A stretch of 64,000 nt of DNA from Aquibacillus kalidii (GTDB lineage: Bacteria > Bacillota > Bacilli > Bacillales > Amphibacillaceae). Below are positions 7,987 to 16,833 of the stretch, in pieces. The stretch lies in NCBI RefSeq assembly GCF_014280935.1, contig NZ_JACLZI010000013.1, forward strand, positions 1 through 64,000, read 5' to 3'. Within the stretch, counting starts at the first letter, position 1. The number at the start of each line of letters is the position of its first letter. The translations under genes were made by a program, and so were the position numbers. The notes under the pieces were generated by a model that was given only the letters and a program-made list of their open reading frames with translations, was not told the origin of the DNA and ran no database searches.

Positions 7987-8493
7987 TCAATTTGAATTAG
8001 AAGACGGTGCTAATCCTACAACATGCTGTTCTAAATAATTACAAAGGTTGCAGTTTTTGCAATCGTGTCCTTCTTTTTGTGGTTGGCATGATTGGCATAT
8101 ACCGTACAATTGAAGGCTGTGTGTGTGAACGGTGTACCCATAAAAATTTTCTGTGAAATCTTCAATCTCATAGAATAAAGGGTATTCAATATCCTCTACC
8201 TTCCCACATGACTTGCATATGAAATGGTAGTGATCAGATGTATTAGCATCAAATCTACTAGTTCCATTGACATGTAATTCTTTAATAATCCCTCTTTTTG
8301 AAAGGAAATGTAAGTTGTTATATACCGTGGCAAGGCTTATATTTGGAAATTGTTTTTCTAAGGAAATGTAAATTTGATCTGCACTTGGATGGTTAGAGGT
8401 GTTAGCTAAGTATTCCATGATAGATATCCGTTGTGGAGTTATTCGAATTCCTGATTCTTTCAATGTCGTTCTTGTTTCTTCTATTGCCTCCAT
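7987..8493 (-). CDS. Fur-family regulator, PerR-like, with Cys-rich tail
   Basis: A 168-residue DNA-binding metalloregulator. The winged helix contains GIRITPQRISIMEYL. Likely PerR metal ligands are present: His in NHPSADQIY, Asp in SRFDANTSDHYH, its two His, and an Asp (not Glu) after the first CxxC (CKSCGKVED), the Fur/PerR discriminator. The structural zinc CxxC pairs are CKSC and CQSC. Unusually the tail adds CKNCNLC and about 30 more residues than B. subtilis PerR. AAGGAG lies 12 bases before the chosen ATG (8493). An in-frame ATG at 8541 directly abuts the sipW stop, so an N-terminal extension of 16 residues is possible. It is last in the phoX-tasA-sipW direction. Confidence 0.75.
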   Translation of the reverse strand: MEAIEETRTTLKESGIRITPQRISIMEYLANTSNHPSADQIYISLEKQFPNISLATVYNNLHFLSKRGIIKELHVNGTSRFDANTSDHYHFICKSCGKVEDIEYPLFYEIEDFTENFYGYTVHTHSLQLYGICQSCQPQKEGHDCKNCNLCNYLEQHVVGLAPSSNSN

Positions 8494-8541
8494 TATAACT
8501 TTCATCTCCTTTATATAGTGTTTAACAAAAATATCTTTCAT

Positions 8542-9114
8542 CTATTTTTCTTCTATTGAATCTTTTGGATGGTTATCTAAATTTTTTAATGTACGCCAAA
8601 TGGAGAATGCAGAATAAGCTAGTAAACTGATACCTGGAAAGATCGTCAACAAGAGAATACCATTCGGAGTCTGCGCGTAATGGATAAGATATCCAAGGTA
8701 TGGAATCGTAAACCCTCCGTATTTCCCAACTACGTTACTAGATAAGATTGGTTCCAGATCAGCTGTATCATTATTATCGCCTTTGGTGACAAACGCTACA
8801 TGATTATTTGCGTTCTTAACTTTTTCAATTCGGTGTGTAATCAACTGATTGTCTTTATTTAAAAATGTGATTACATCGCCTTTTTGAAGTTTCTTCCTTT
8901 CCTTTTGATCCAATACTTCTATTGCGATGATAGAACCTGTTTGAATAGTAGGTTCCATGGAGCCTGATAATACGTTTTTTAATTGATATCCAAAAATACC
9001 GGCCTCTTGATTTGTTAACTTATTGGAAATAATGAGCGTGGACATAATTACTATGAATAGAATGAAAAGGACAGTAGTAAGCCGATTAACCCATGTTATA
9101 ATAGTTTTCTTCAA
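8542..9114 (-). CDS. sipW: Signal peptidase I, ER-type (SipW)
   Basis: A 190-residue membrane protease with an N-terminal helix (about 10-32), the catalytic Ser in LSGSMEPTI (about 51-59), a His in THRIEKV (about 92-98) replacing the Lys of bacterial-type enzymes, KGDNN (about 112), and a C-terminal membrane helix (about 155-172). SipW processes TasA and TapA in B. subtilis. TTG start with GGGAGG 11 bases upstream. The two genes upstream encode its likely substrates. Confidence 0.9.
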   Translation of the reverse strand: MKKTIITWVNRLTTVLFILFIVIMSTLIISNKLTNQEAGIFGYQLKNVLSGSMEPTIQTGSIIAIEVLDQKERKKLQKGDVITFLNKDNQLITHRIEKVKNANNHVAFVTKGDNNDTADLEPILSSNVVGKYGGFTIPYLGYLIHYAQTPNGILLLTIFPGISLLAYSAFSIWRTLKNLDNHPKDSIEEK

Positions 9115-9156
9115 CTTTCTTTTTACCTCCCAAGCTAATATGTAATGTGTCTGTTT

Positions 9157-9858
9157 TTATTCCGTTTTCTCAGTCTTTTGGTTGTTTACAGTAGGGGTAA
9201 TCTTTGTTTCTTCCAGTTTATTTGTGTCATCCTGATTCCACGAGCCTATGGCGATGTATCCATTTGTACGAATTAGGTCATGGAAAGAGGCATGTGTGCT
9301 AATAGGTGGACCTGTTCTCCCATCTCTCTGTTTCGCTTCAAAATCCCAGTTTATCTCTAACTTGTCTTCTTGGAAGTGATTTTCGTTTCCTATAGACCCC
9401 AAGAGAGTAAATCGAATGGTGAAGGATTCGGTATTACTACCACTAAGGATGGAGTCTAAGATTTTTTCTGGACTATTAGTTAATTCGGTCAAATTTTTCT
9501 GAAATATTACCGTGTCTTGTTTATCGTAACGGAGGAGTTCTACATAAATATGTTTGCCTAAGTCATCTCCTGTATTTGCTTTCCCGTTGTCTATTACTTT
9601 AAAGGTTGTGTGTAGTAACACTTTTTTTATATCAATACTTCCTCGGTTGGAAAGCTGTAGCGTACTTTCAACGATATCCCCAGGCATCATTTGATTTGTT
9701 TGCATAATTGTCCCCTGACTGATGTCCAGCTCTAAATACCCACTTGAAAACGAACCATCTGTGATATTGGTATCTGAAAAATAGGCATAGGAACCCTCGA
9801 TAATAAGGCTCAACCCAATGAGGCTTAGCATTATACCAATCGCTAACTTTTTTTTCAT
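9157..9858 (-). CDS. TasA/CalY-family protein with C-terminal extension
   Basis: A 233-residue secreted protein. The N-terminus (MKKKLAIGIMLSLIGLSL, then SYAYFSD) is a SipW-type signal peptide, cut near residue 24. The mature part follows the TasA/CalY pattern (GSFSSGYLELDI, MMPGDIVESTLQLSN, DDLGKHIYVELL). Beyond about residue 180 it carries a 50-residue tail absent from the neighbouring TasA, ending in charged KTEKTE. It probably forms or modifies matrix fibres. It lies 73 bases after tasA and 42 before sipW. Confidence 0.8.
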   Translation of the reverse strand: MKKKLAIGIMLSLIGLSLIIEGSYAYFSDTNITDGSFSSGYLELDISQGTIMQTNQMMPGDIVESTLQLSNRGSIDIKKVLLHTTFKVIDNGKANTGDDLGKHIYVELLRYDKQDTVIFQKNLTELTNSPEKILDSILSGSNTESFTIRFTLLGSIGNENHFQEDKLEINWDFEAKQRDGRTGPPISTHASFHDLIRTNGYIAIGSWNQDDTNKLEETKITPTVNNQKTEKTE

Positions 9859-9894
9859 CTATTGTTTATTTCCTCCCGCGAGATATATGTAAGT

Positions 9895-9917
9895 AAGGAG
9901 AGAGATACTCTCTCCTT
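9895..9917 (-). terminator. Hairpin between tasA and the second TasA-like gene
   Basis: An inverted repeat (GGAGAGAG and CTCTCTCC with a 3-base loop, extended by AA/TT) lies 15 bases after the tasA stop. There is no good T-run, so it may be a weak attenuator or a 3' stabiliser that keeps tasA more abundant than downstream genes. Confidence 0.5.
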
Positions 9918-9931
9918 TGAGTTATACAGTT

Positions 9932-10513
9932 CTATCTAGCTTCAAATGTCCAATCAAGTTTTAATGTGTCTCCTTGGAATTGGTTTTGGTCTTCTTCGTT
10001 GTCGACAAATTCAAATTCGACATACATGGTGTCATTAGTCCCTGCCGGTAATCCGCTTTGTTCACCTTCAAAGCCAAAGATATTTTTTTCGACTGCGTCA
10101 GGACTCATATTTTGTAAGTCATAAAGTGTTGTAGAAAAAATGATGTCATTATAATCATAGTCTTCGGACTTATCAACATTTTCTAAGAAATTTATTCGAA
10201 TATGTTTTCCGAAGTCATCTGTGTTGTTATTGTTTGCATCCTCTACTTCATAGCTTGTTTTTAGCAAGACTTCTTTGATATCTATTGTTCCGTTGTTTTC
10301 AATATAGAAGGTACGGAACTGTGAATCACCTGGAACCATGTTCTCCATGTCGATAATTACTTCAGGATCTAAAGCTAAATCTAAAGTACCTGCTGCAAAA
10401 GTATTTTCTGCCTTAACCGTGTCACTGAAATAAGCAAATGTTCCTCCAGTCACTAAAACTAATCCAAGTGCTGCTGAAGATAATGCATAACCTAATTTTT
10501 TTGTCAGATTCAT
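9932..10513 (-). CDS. tasA: TasA/CalY-family matrix protein
   Basis: A 193-residue secreted protein with a SipW-dependent signal peptide (MNLTKKLGYALSSAALGLVL, then GTFAYFSD) and the TasA core: ENTFAAGTLDLAL, NMVPGDSQFRTFYIENNG, DDFGKHIRINFL, and a terminal LKLDWTFEAR. TasA forms the protein fibres of Bacillus biofilms. No TapA gene is seen here. The ATG at 10513 has AGGGAG about 10 bases upstream; the preceding TTG is less likely. Confidence 0.85.
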   Translation of the reverse strand: MNLTKKLGYALSSAALGLVLVTGGTFAYFSDTVKAENTFAAGTLDLALDPEVIIDMENMVPGDSQFRTFYIENNGTIDIKEVLLKTSYEVEDANNNNTDDFGKHIRINFLENVDKSEDYDYNDIIFSTTLYDLQNMSPDAVEKNIFGFEGEQSGLPAGTNDTMYVEFEFVDNEEDQNQFQGDTLKLDWTFEAR

Positions 10514-10582
10514 CAATATCCATCTCCCTTTGTTTTTTTATAAATCACTCTATTGGAAAAATTTGTTTCATATCCACTAATT

Positions 10583-12028
10583 TTAAATGATTGGCATTCC
10601 ATGACGCTGGAAAGCTGCTGCTTCTAGCGGAGAGACTCCTTGAATTTCTGCGAAAGCAGTTACGTTATCTGAAACTTTTGGAGCATAACTTTCAGGAGGG
10701 GCAGCGTGTCCCATTAATCTGCTTCTGGCTGCGTTTCTGTGGGAGAATGGTCCCCAAATTGCAAATGTTAAACCAGGGGATTGAACGTTTACGAACAAAG
10801 TTCTACCGTCTGGAGAAAAAGTTGGACCGGCTAACTCGGAATTGTTCATTACGTTTTCTGCAAAAATATAACTGGTTCCTTCTGGAGTAATACCAATAAT
10901 ACGATCCGAACCTCCACCATCTTCTACAATCCATAAATCTCCCCAAGGAGTAATGGTGATATTATCTGGAGCTTCTAGATCATTGGCTGAAGTAGATTCA
11001 TAGAAGAGTTCTAGTGTATTAGTTGACGGGATATAACGATAAACTCGTCCGAGGTGCTTATTTCCGGCATCAGTGTCTGAGAACCAAAAAACACCACCAA
11101 CAAAATGACAACCTTCCAATCGGGAAAACTTTATACATTCTTTATTTCGTGCATCTAAGCTAGGCTTTTCAGGATCAACATCCTTCCATACGACACCAAA
11201 TTTCTTGCCAGTATAATATGGACTTACTTGATTTGAACTCATTTCTTCCATGGCAGCAGCTTGTAATTTTCCACCCTTTTGCAAGGCACCAATTTTTCCG
11301 CTTGGATCATTAGGGACATAACGATAGAGATAGCTTTCAGGTCCATCGTCTTCGGTCAAATAAACTATACCGGTTGCTGGATCTACATCAACGGCTTCGT
11401 GAGAAAATGCGCCCATATCCCTTATGGGTGTTTTAGAAAGATTATTTTCTGGATCAAGTGGGTCTACTTCAAAGACGTAACCATGCCCAGTATTTCTTGT
11501 TTCCTCACAAGTTAACCATGTTCCCCAAGGCGTTCCACCACCTGCACAATTCCGGATCGTGCCAGAAGATGTGACGTATTCTTTTTGGACTTTTCGATCT
11601 GGACCAACAATTAAAGCTGTTGTTCCGCCTGTATTTTCTTTGTCATACGGATTTCTGCCGATAACTGGATTCGTTGTTTGACTTGAAAGTTCATGGTTAC
11701 GAACTAGAATAGTAGAGTTATTCTTTCCCTGGAATGCAGCCATACCGTCAAACATAGCGGGGATAGGTCGACCGTCAGTTAGTTTCTTTCCTTCTTCTGA
11801 AATAATACGGTACTGGAAACCTCGTGGAAGATTCATTAAACCTCCAGGATCTTTTACCAGCGGTCCATAACCCCCAAATGAACCTCTAGCACGACTACTA
11901 GAAGCAGCAAGTACCTTATCCTTTCCTCCGAGTGTTAGAAGACCTGTAGTTCCCAAGGCCAACGCAGCCGTTGTCATTCCCCCCATTTTCAAAAAGTTAC
12001 GTCTGTCCATGTTTGAGTGATTGTCCAA
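10583..12028 (-). CDS. phoX: PhoX-type (DUF839) phosphatase with Tat signal
   Basis: A 481-residue secreted protein. The N-terminus has a twin-arginine motif (MDRRNFLKMGG) and hydrophobic stretch ending near AASSS (about residue 45). The mature part has DUF839/PhoX signatures such as NHE (VRNHELSSQTT), WGTWLTCEETRN, GAFSHEAVDVDP and LTEDDGPES. PhoX enzymes are calcium/iron alkaline phosphatases releasing phosphate from organic esters outside the cell. TTG start with AAGGAGG 8 bases upstream. It is divergent from tatA-tatC, which could export it. Confidence 0.85.
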   Translation of the reverse strand: MDNHSNMDRRNFLKMGGMTTAALALGTTGLLTLGGKDKVLAASSSRARGSFGGYGPLVKDPGGLMNLPRGFQYRIISEEGKKLTDGRPIPAMFDGMAAFQGKNNSTILVRNHELSSQTTNPVIGRNPYDKENTGGTTALIVGPDRKVQKEYVTSSGTIRNCAGGGTPWGTWLTCEETRNTGHGYVFEVDPLDPENNLSKTPIRDMGAFSHEAVDVDPATGIVYLTEDDGPESYLYRYVPNDPSGKIGALQKGGKLQAAAMEEMSSNQVSPYYTGKKFGVVWKDVDPEKPSLDARNKECIKFSRLEGCHFVGGVFWFSDTDAGNKHLGRVYRYIPSTNTLELFYESTSANDLEAPDNITITPWGDLWIVEDGGGSDRIIGITPEGTSYIFAENVMNNSELAGPTFSPDGRTLFVNVQSPGLTFAIWGPFSHRNAARSRLMGHAAPPESYAPKVSDNVTAFAEIQGVSPLEAAAFQRHGMPII

Positions 12029-12118
12029 CCTGAATTCCTCCTTTTTGGTAGTTATCTAGTATATCGTTGCTGTCGATTAATAGATTACCAGTCATTTTTT
12101 AAATTCGTTATAAAGTAT

Positions 12119-12145
12119 TGTAAATATTTGTAATAATAAAGTAAA
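12119..12145 (-). promoter_or_regulatory. Pho-box-like direct repeats upstream of phoX
   Basis: On the minus strand three hexamers TTTACT, ATTACA and TTTACA occur at 10-11-base spacing (plus-strand TGTAAA 12119, TGTAAT 12129, AGTAAA 12140). This matches the PhoP box of B. subtilis (TT[ATC]ACA repeats about 11 bases apart) in the phoX orientation. Confidence 0.55.
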
Positions 12146-12291
12146 TTATGCATAAGCTTGAAAACTATCACAAAAAACACTTGTACTAAATGAAATTATT
12201 AATCTTTTGTAAATTTGGATTAGAGATGGTGCATCGTATCTTAATTCTAGTGTGGAAAGTATTTACCTATGTTTTGTTCTTAATAAGAAAC

Positions 12292-12318
12292 TGTAAATAA
12301 TTGTAATGAAATGGTAAA
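12292..12318 (-). promoter_or_regulatory. Second Pho-box-like repeat array, near tatA
   Basis: The same spacing and hexamers recur here: TGTAAA (12292), TGTAAT (12302) and GGTAAA (12313) on the plus strand. It lies 74 bases before tatA, but the repeats point toward phoX, so it could serve either promoter. Confidence 0.5.
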
Positions 12319-12391
12319 TTATCATCAATCGTGCATATTTTTGAAAAAATGCATGTTAAAATAGCTTTAAAAAATAGAGAGGAGGTCACGT

Positions 12392-12595
12392 ATGTTATCA
12401 AGCATCGGAATACCTGGTTTACTATTAATTTTAGTAATTTCATTAGTTATTTTTGGACCGAAAAAACTTCCGGAGATTGGTAAAGCAACCGGACAAACGT
12501 TAAAAGAGTTCAAACAAGCAGCAACAGAAATGACTAGAGATGTGGAAAAAGAAGCAGAAACGTTATCGGAAACTGTGAACAATAAAATAACTTGA
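12392..12595 (+). CDS. tatA: Twin-arginine translocase subunit TatA
   Basis: A 67-residue protein with one N-terminal membrane helix (about 4-20), the [12 protein letters not shown] hinge and amphipathic helix (about 22-45), and a charged C-terminal tail. This is the bifunctional TatA of minimal Gram-positive TatA-TatC systems. AGAGAGGAGGT precedes the ATG. Followed by tatC after 158 bases containing a hairpin. Confidence 0.9.
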   Translation: MLSSIGIPGLLLILVISLVIFGPKKLPEIGKATGQTLKEFKQAATEMTRDVEKEAETLSETVNNKIT

Positions 12596-12697
12596 GGGTA
12601 GAGATTATTTGGACTCAAACTAAACCTTTCTGGCGATACCAGTTGTAGTCTCGTAACTCTGTTAGGGAGGTTAGTGCTTGTAACGTTTAGTCGTTAT

Positions 12698-12735
12698 GGA
12701 AGATGTAAGGATCCCTTGCATCTTCCTTTATTTTG
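12698..12735 (+). terminator. Attenuator-like hairpin between tatA and tatC
   Basis: GGAAGATGTAAGG (12698-12710) pairs with CCTTGCATCTTCC (12714-12726) over 13 positions with one T-G wobble, a 3-base loop and a following T-rich stretch (TTTATTTTG). It would partly stop transcription after tatA and give more TatA than TatC, the ratio Tat needs. That function is inference. Confidence 0.6.
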
Positions 12736-12753
12736 AATAAAGGAGGACTTTGA

Positions 12754-13524
12754 TTGGCTTTTCCAATAAAGTGGGATAAAGGGGTAAATAATAAATTGAA
12801 TTTAGTAGGGCATTTAACGGAATTAAGAAATAGAATTGTCGTGACGATTATTCTATTTCTATTTTTCTTTATCGTTGGGTTTGTTTATGTAGAAGAGATT
12901 TATACTTTCTTTATAAATGACATAAATATTGATCTAATGGTTATTAGCCCGACGGAAATAATATGGATATATTTTCGAATGGCTGGGGTGGTAGCAATTG
13001 CAGGGACATTACCGGTATTGGCCTATCAAATTTGGGCGTTTATCAAACCAGGACTAACCCATTATGAGAGAAAAGTATCTTTATCCTACATACCTTTTAT
13101 CTTTTTCTTATTTATAGGCGGCTTAGTGTTTGGGTATGAAATATTTGTTCATTTGATTTTTCCGTTCGTTCTCTCGCTATCAGTTGGAATGTTCGAAGCT
13201 ATGATAACGGTTGATAGTTACTTTAAATTTTTATTTCGAATCACAATACCATTTGCATTGATATTTGAATTACCTATAGCAGCAATGTTCTTGACCACAC
13301 TTGGCGTAATTACTCCAGCGTACTTGAAGAAAGTGAGGAAGATAGCCTATTTTGCTCTAATAGTGATTAGCACAATGTTGACACCACCCGATTTCTTACT
13401 TCCAATACTAATTTCTTTACCTTTAATAGCATTGTATGAAATTAGTATTCATCTATCCAAAATAGTAAACCGGAAAAAGCAGGAAAAGGATAAAGGGGTT
13501 ATGAAACAAGAAGATGTGTCCTAG
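12754..13524 (+). CDS. tatC: Sec-independent translocase subunit TatC
   Basis: A 256-residue protein with six membrane helices and the TatC motifs LVGHLTELRNRI (about 12-23, signal-peptide recognition) and FEAMITVDSYF / IFELPIAA in the later helices. TTG start at 12754 with AGGAGG 7 bases upstream. It completes the minimal Tat system with tatA; the divergent phoX is a likely dedicated substrate, comparable to phoD-tatAd-tatCd in B. subtilis. Confidence 0.9.
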   Translation: MAFPIKWDKGVNNKLNLVGHLTELRNRIVVTIILFLFFFIVGFVYVEEIYTFFINDINIDLMVISPTEIIWIYFRMAGVVAIAGTLPVLAYQIWAFIKPGLTHYERKVSLSYIPFIFFLFIGGLVFGYEIFVHLIFPFVLSLSVGMFEAMITVDSYFKFLFRITIPFALIFELPIAAMFLTTLGVITPAYLKKVRKIAYFALIVISTMLTPPDFLLPILISLPLIALYEISIHLSKIVNRKKQEKDKGVMKQEDVS

Positions 13525-13741
13525 TTAAGTAGGCTACAGCAGTTTCTACTTTAAACTACTATTGCTAGTCTTAGACGTAATATCTATGAATCGAATCGAT
13601 ATAAAAAGGGACTAATTTTGGCGAATCAATTGTAATAATAGGATGCGCGTGGGAAAAATAGCATTAAACGTGGTGAATCGTTGCCAAAACTTCGTGTCAC
13701 ATAGACTTCTCTATTTGAACTCTATAATGAGATAAAAAAAT
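13525..13741. other. Intergenic stretch after tatC
   Basis: No open reading frame with a ribosome site is apparent. The only clear signal is the terminator that follows. Confidence 0.5.
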
Positions 13742-13782
13742 ACCTCCATTCGGTGAGTCTCAATGAATGGAGGTGTTTTTTT
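13742..13782 (+). terminator. Intrinsic terminator
   Basis: A 10-bp stem (ACCTCCATTC at 13742-13751, GAATGGAGGT at 13765-13774) with a 13-base loop and a following T-run. It is 218 bases after tatC. Confidence 0.85.
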
Positions 13783-13996
13783 GTGATACATCATGTTGGA
13801 AGTGTCTCAGGAATAAGTTATTAAAGTACAGTTACAAATTAGGGTAGTAACTCTCCTAAGAAGCTTCCTCAAGTCTTGGTTGCTCTATCTAGCTATTTCG
13901 GATAGAATTTAAGCAAAAGAAAACTTGGAAACTAATAATCTCTATGTCTGGTTGATGTACGTATGTTGCTACACCTTTTTGAAAGGGGTTACAATT

Positions 13997-14992
13997 ATGA
14001 AAAAGTTACTTTTCGTATATTTATTGTTAATCAGTTTATTTGTAGTATATGTGTACAATCATCAAACGGAAAATGCTGTGACACGTGAATGGTCTGAAAG
14101 TGATCTTAAAGGAAGTATGGAAGAAACATATGTAATGGTCACATTTCAAGTGGGGATAGACTATTGGAAGCGTGCATTAAAAGGTTTTGAAGATGCAGCT
14201 GAAGCGTTGAATGTATCGGTTGAATATCGGGGGGCCACGCAATATGATGTCAACGAAGAGATAACCGTGTTGGAACAAGTCATTGCACGGAATCCAGCAG
14301 GTATTGCAGTATCTACGATGGATCCGGAAAAATTGAATCCTGTAATAGATAAAGCAGTTGATGCAGGAATTCCTGTTGTTTTATTCGATGCAAACGCTCC
14401 AGATAGTAAAGCCTATTCTTTTTTGGGAACAGATAACTATAAAGCGGGAGTAGAAGCGGCACATAAAATGGCAGAGTTATTGAACGAAAAAGGACGTGTG
14501 GGTGTCATTACTCAACCGAACCAATTGAATCACCAGGAACGGACTAGGGGTTTCAAGGATACAATCTTTATGGAATACCCCGACATGGAGGTCGTTACGG
14601 TTAAGGATGGGAGAGGTGATCCTGTATTATCCAGGCGGGCTGCAGAGGAGATGATGGCTGAGCACTCAAATTTAGAAGGGATTTTTGCTACAGAAGCAAA
14701 TGGAGGTGTAGGAGTCGGCCAAGCTGTCGTTGCGAACGATTTTCAAGAATCCATTAAAATTATAAGCTTTGATACGGATAAAGGTACGCTCGATATGATC
14801 GAGGACGGTACAATTTCTGCCACTATTGCGCAAGGAACCTGGGAGATGGGGTACTGGTCGCTCCAATTTTTGTTCCACCTTAACCATGATATCGTGGAGC
14901 AAGTTGACAAGCGATCCCCATTACCAAAATCGGTCGATACTGGCGTAACTATCGTAACAAAAGAAAATGTAGATTCTTATTACCCACAATAA
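13997..14992 (+). CDS. Membrane-anchored sugar-binding protein (XylFII/RbsB-like)
   Basis: A 331-residue periplasmic-binding-protein type I fold. Residues 2-18 form an uncleaved-looking signal anchor without a lipobox Cys. The rest (FQVGIDYWKRALKGFEDAAE, AIAVSTMDPEKLNPVIDKA, VGVITQPNQLNHQERTRGF, IISFDTDKGTLDMIEDG, each quoted in part) matches ribose/xylose-type binding proteins. The ATG at 13997 has AAAGGGG 8 bases upstream; an upstream start at 13925 does not. Its position directly before a YesM-type kinase suggests that it senses sugar for that kinase rather than transporting it. Confidence 0.8.
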   Translation: MKKLLFVYLLLISLFVVYVYNHQTENAVTREWSESDLKGSMEETYVMVTFQVGIDYWKRALKGFEDAAEALNVSVEYRGATQYDVNEEITVLEQVIARNPAGIAVSTMDPEKLNPVIDKAVDAGIPVVLFDANAPDSKAYSFLGTDNYKAGVEAAHKMAELLNEKGRVGVITQPNQLNHQERTRGFKDTIFMEYPDMEVVTVKDGRGDPVLSRRAAEEMMAEHSNLEGIFATEANGGVGVGQAVVANDFQESIKIISFDTDKGTLDMIEDGTISATIAQGTWEMGYWSLQFLFHLNHDIVEQVDKRSPLPKSVDTGVTIVTKENVDSYYPQ

Positions 14993-15008
14993 CCTCTGAG
15001 AGAATGGA

Positions 15009-16817
15009 TTGATTGAAATGAGGAATTGGATACAAATCAATAATTTACCGATTCGTTTTAAATTAATCTCTCACTTTTTAATCATCAGTATTATTCCGAT
15101 CATATGTCTTGGACTATTAATTAATTGGACTGTTGAACGTGTAGTAGAGCAGCAAGTCAATGACAATACTCTTCAACTGATTAGCAAAGTCAACGAAACG
15201 TTTGAGTTTTATATAAATAATATGCAAAGTATCACGTATTATATCGCGTCTAACGAAAAGGTTCAAAACTTTTTCTCTACTGAAGTACAAAATAGGACCA
15301 TACATAATCAATACGACATACAACGCTACCTTCGTAATTTCACTACGTTATCCCCAGAGGTGGCCGGTGTTTTAGTCGTAAATAGTGATGGTAAATATGT
15401 AAGTAATGAGCTTTACGTACCACCTTCCAAAGATTTAAGAGAGGAATCATGGTATCAAGAGGCAGTAAATAACAAAGGAATATTTAAAATAATTGGTCAA
15501 CCTAAAAACAGGAGTATCTCTTCTTTAGTTAATTATAAAAATGATGAGGTTGTTTCGGTAGTTCGTGCTGTTATTGACCCATTTACACAAAAAGTACAAG
15601 GTGTCATTTTAATAGATTTAAAGCTTCGGGTTATCGCAGAGACATTAGTAGATATTCGGTTAGGGAAAACAGGATATCTGATGCTTGTGGATGATCAACA
15701 AAGAACGATTTATCAACCGGATGAACCGCTAGTAGAAAAAATACCGGAAGAATGGATTAAAGGGAAGACATCGGGATCGTTTTCGAAAAAAGTAAATTCT
15801 CAAAAGCTTCAATTCATCTATCAAAAATCGCCGTTTTCTGATTGGACAACTATTGGTGTATTTCCAACAGAAGAAACAATTTACGAGATAAGAGAAATTC
15901 GATTTTATCTAGTAATCTTTGTCGTAATTCTTATGTTTTTTGGCCTTCCTGTTTCGTATTTTCTATCTAATTCAATATCGAAGCCGATTTCACAGCTAAT
16001 GTTATTCATGCGTAAGGCAGAAGAAGGGAAACTAGATGTTCGGTACAAGGAGAAGCGGCATGATGAGATTGGGATGCTAGGTAGAAGTTTTAATAAGATG
16101 CTAAGTCAAATTAATGAGCTACTTCGTCTGACTGAACGACATGAACGACAAAAGCGGGAGGCTGAGTTTCGCAGTTTGCAAGCAAATATCAATCCACATT
16201 TCCTCTATAATACATTGGATACTATTCAGTGGATGGCTAGAAAGAAGAAGGCAAATGATGTAGCAGAGGTAGTCGAGTCGTTGGCCAAATTATTCCGGAT
16301 AGGGCTTAGTAAAGGAAGAGATGCTATTACACTTAATATGGAAATAGAGCATATTGAAAGCTATTTGTTAATACAGAAAACCAGGTATCGTGATAAATTA
16401 AACTATCAAATAGACATTGATGAGGGTGCTCGCTCTCTATATGTTCTGAAATTTATTTTGCAACCTATAGTGGAAAATGCAATTTATCACGGTATTAAAC
16501 AACGTCGAGGTGCTGGACATATCACGGTAATGGCAAGAGAAAAAGAAACGAAACTTTCGATTATGATCTGTGATGACGGTGTAGGTATGACGGATGAGCA
16601 GCTTCAAGAAATGCGAAAGGCGTTAAGTGAAGCGGTTGAGCGAACGGAGAATCCGAGCGAAAATAGGGATAAAAAGGGATATGGTATGTTAAATGTGCAA
16701 GCTAGAATTTTGCTAGCCTTTGGAAAAAGTTACGGTATAAATATAGATAGTTACGAAGGGGAAGGCACACAAGTCGAAATAATCTTGCCTATTCTTGAAG
16801 GTGACATAGGTTGGTAA
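15009..16817 (+). CDS. Two-component sensor histidine kinase, YesM/LytS type
   Basis: A 602-residue membrane kinase: membrane helix (about 15-40), extracellular Cache-like domain (about 45-295), second helix (about 297-320), HAMP (about 322-375), His_kinase domain with the phosphoacceptor His in NINPHFLYNTLDTIQ, and a C-terminal ATPase domain (DDGVGMTDEQ, GYGMLNVQARI). The start is uncertain: TTG at 15009 or ATG at 15018, with only weak ribosome sites. It lies 16 bases after the binding protein gene and 16 before the regulator. Confidence 0.85.
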   Translation: MIEMRNWIQINNLPIRFKLISHFLIISIIPIICLGLLINWTVERVVEQQVNDNTLQLISKVNETFEFYINNMQSITYYIASNEKVQNFFSTEVQNRTIHNQYDIQRYLRNFTTLSPEVAGVLVVNSDGKYVSNELYVPPSKDLREESWYQEAVNNKGIFKIIGQPKNRSISSLVNYKNDEVVSVVRAVIDPFTQKVQGVILIDLKLRVIAETLVDIRLGKTGYLMLVDDQQRTIYQPDEPLVEKIPEEWIKGKTSGSFSKKVNSQKLQFIYQKSPFSDWTTIGVFPTEETIYEIREIRFYLVIFVVILMFFGLPVSYFLSNSISKPISQLMLFMRKAEEGKLDVRYKEKRHDEIGMLGRSFNKMLSQINELLRLTERHERQKREAEFRSLQANINPHFLYNTLDTIQWMARKKKANDVAEVVESLAKLFRIGLSKGRDAITLNMEIEHIESYLLIQKTRYRDKLNYQIDIDEGARSLYVLKFILQPIVENAIYHGIKQRRGAGHITVMAREKETKLSIMICDDGVGMTDEQLQEMRKALSEAVERTENPSENRDKKGYGMLNVQARILLAFGKSYGINIDSYEGEGTQVEIILPILEGDIGW

Positions 16818-16833
16818 AAAGGGGATGAAGCTT

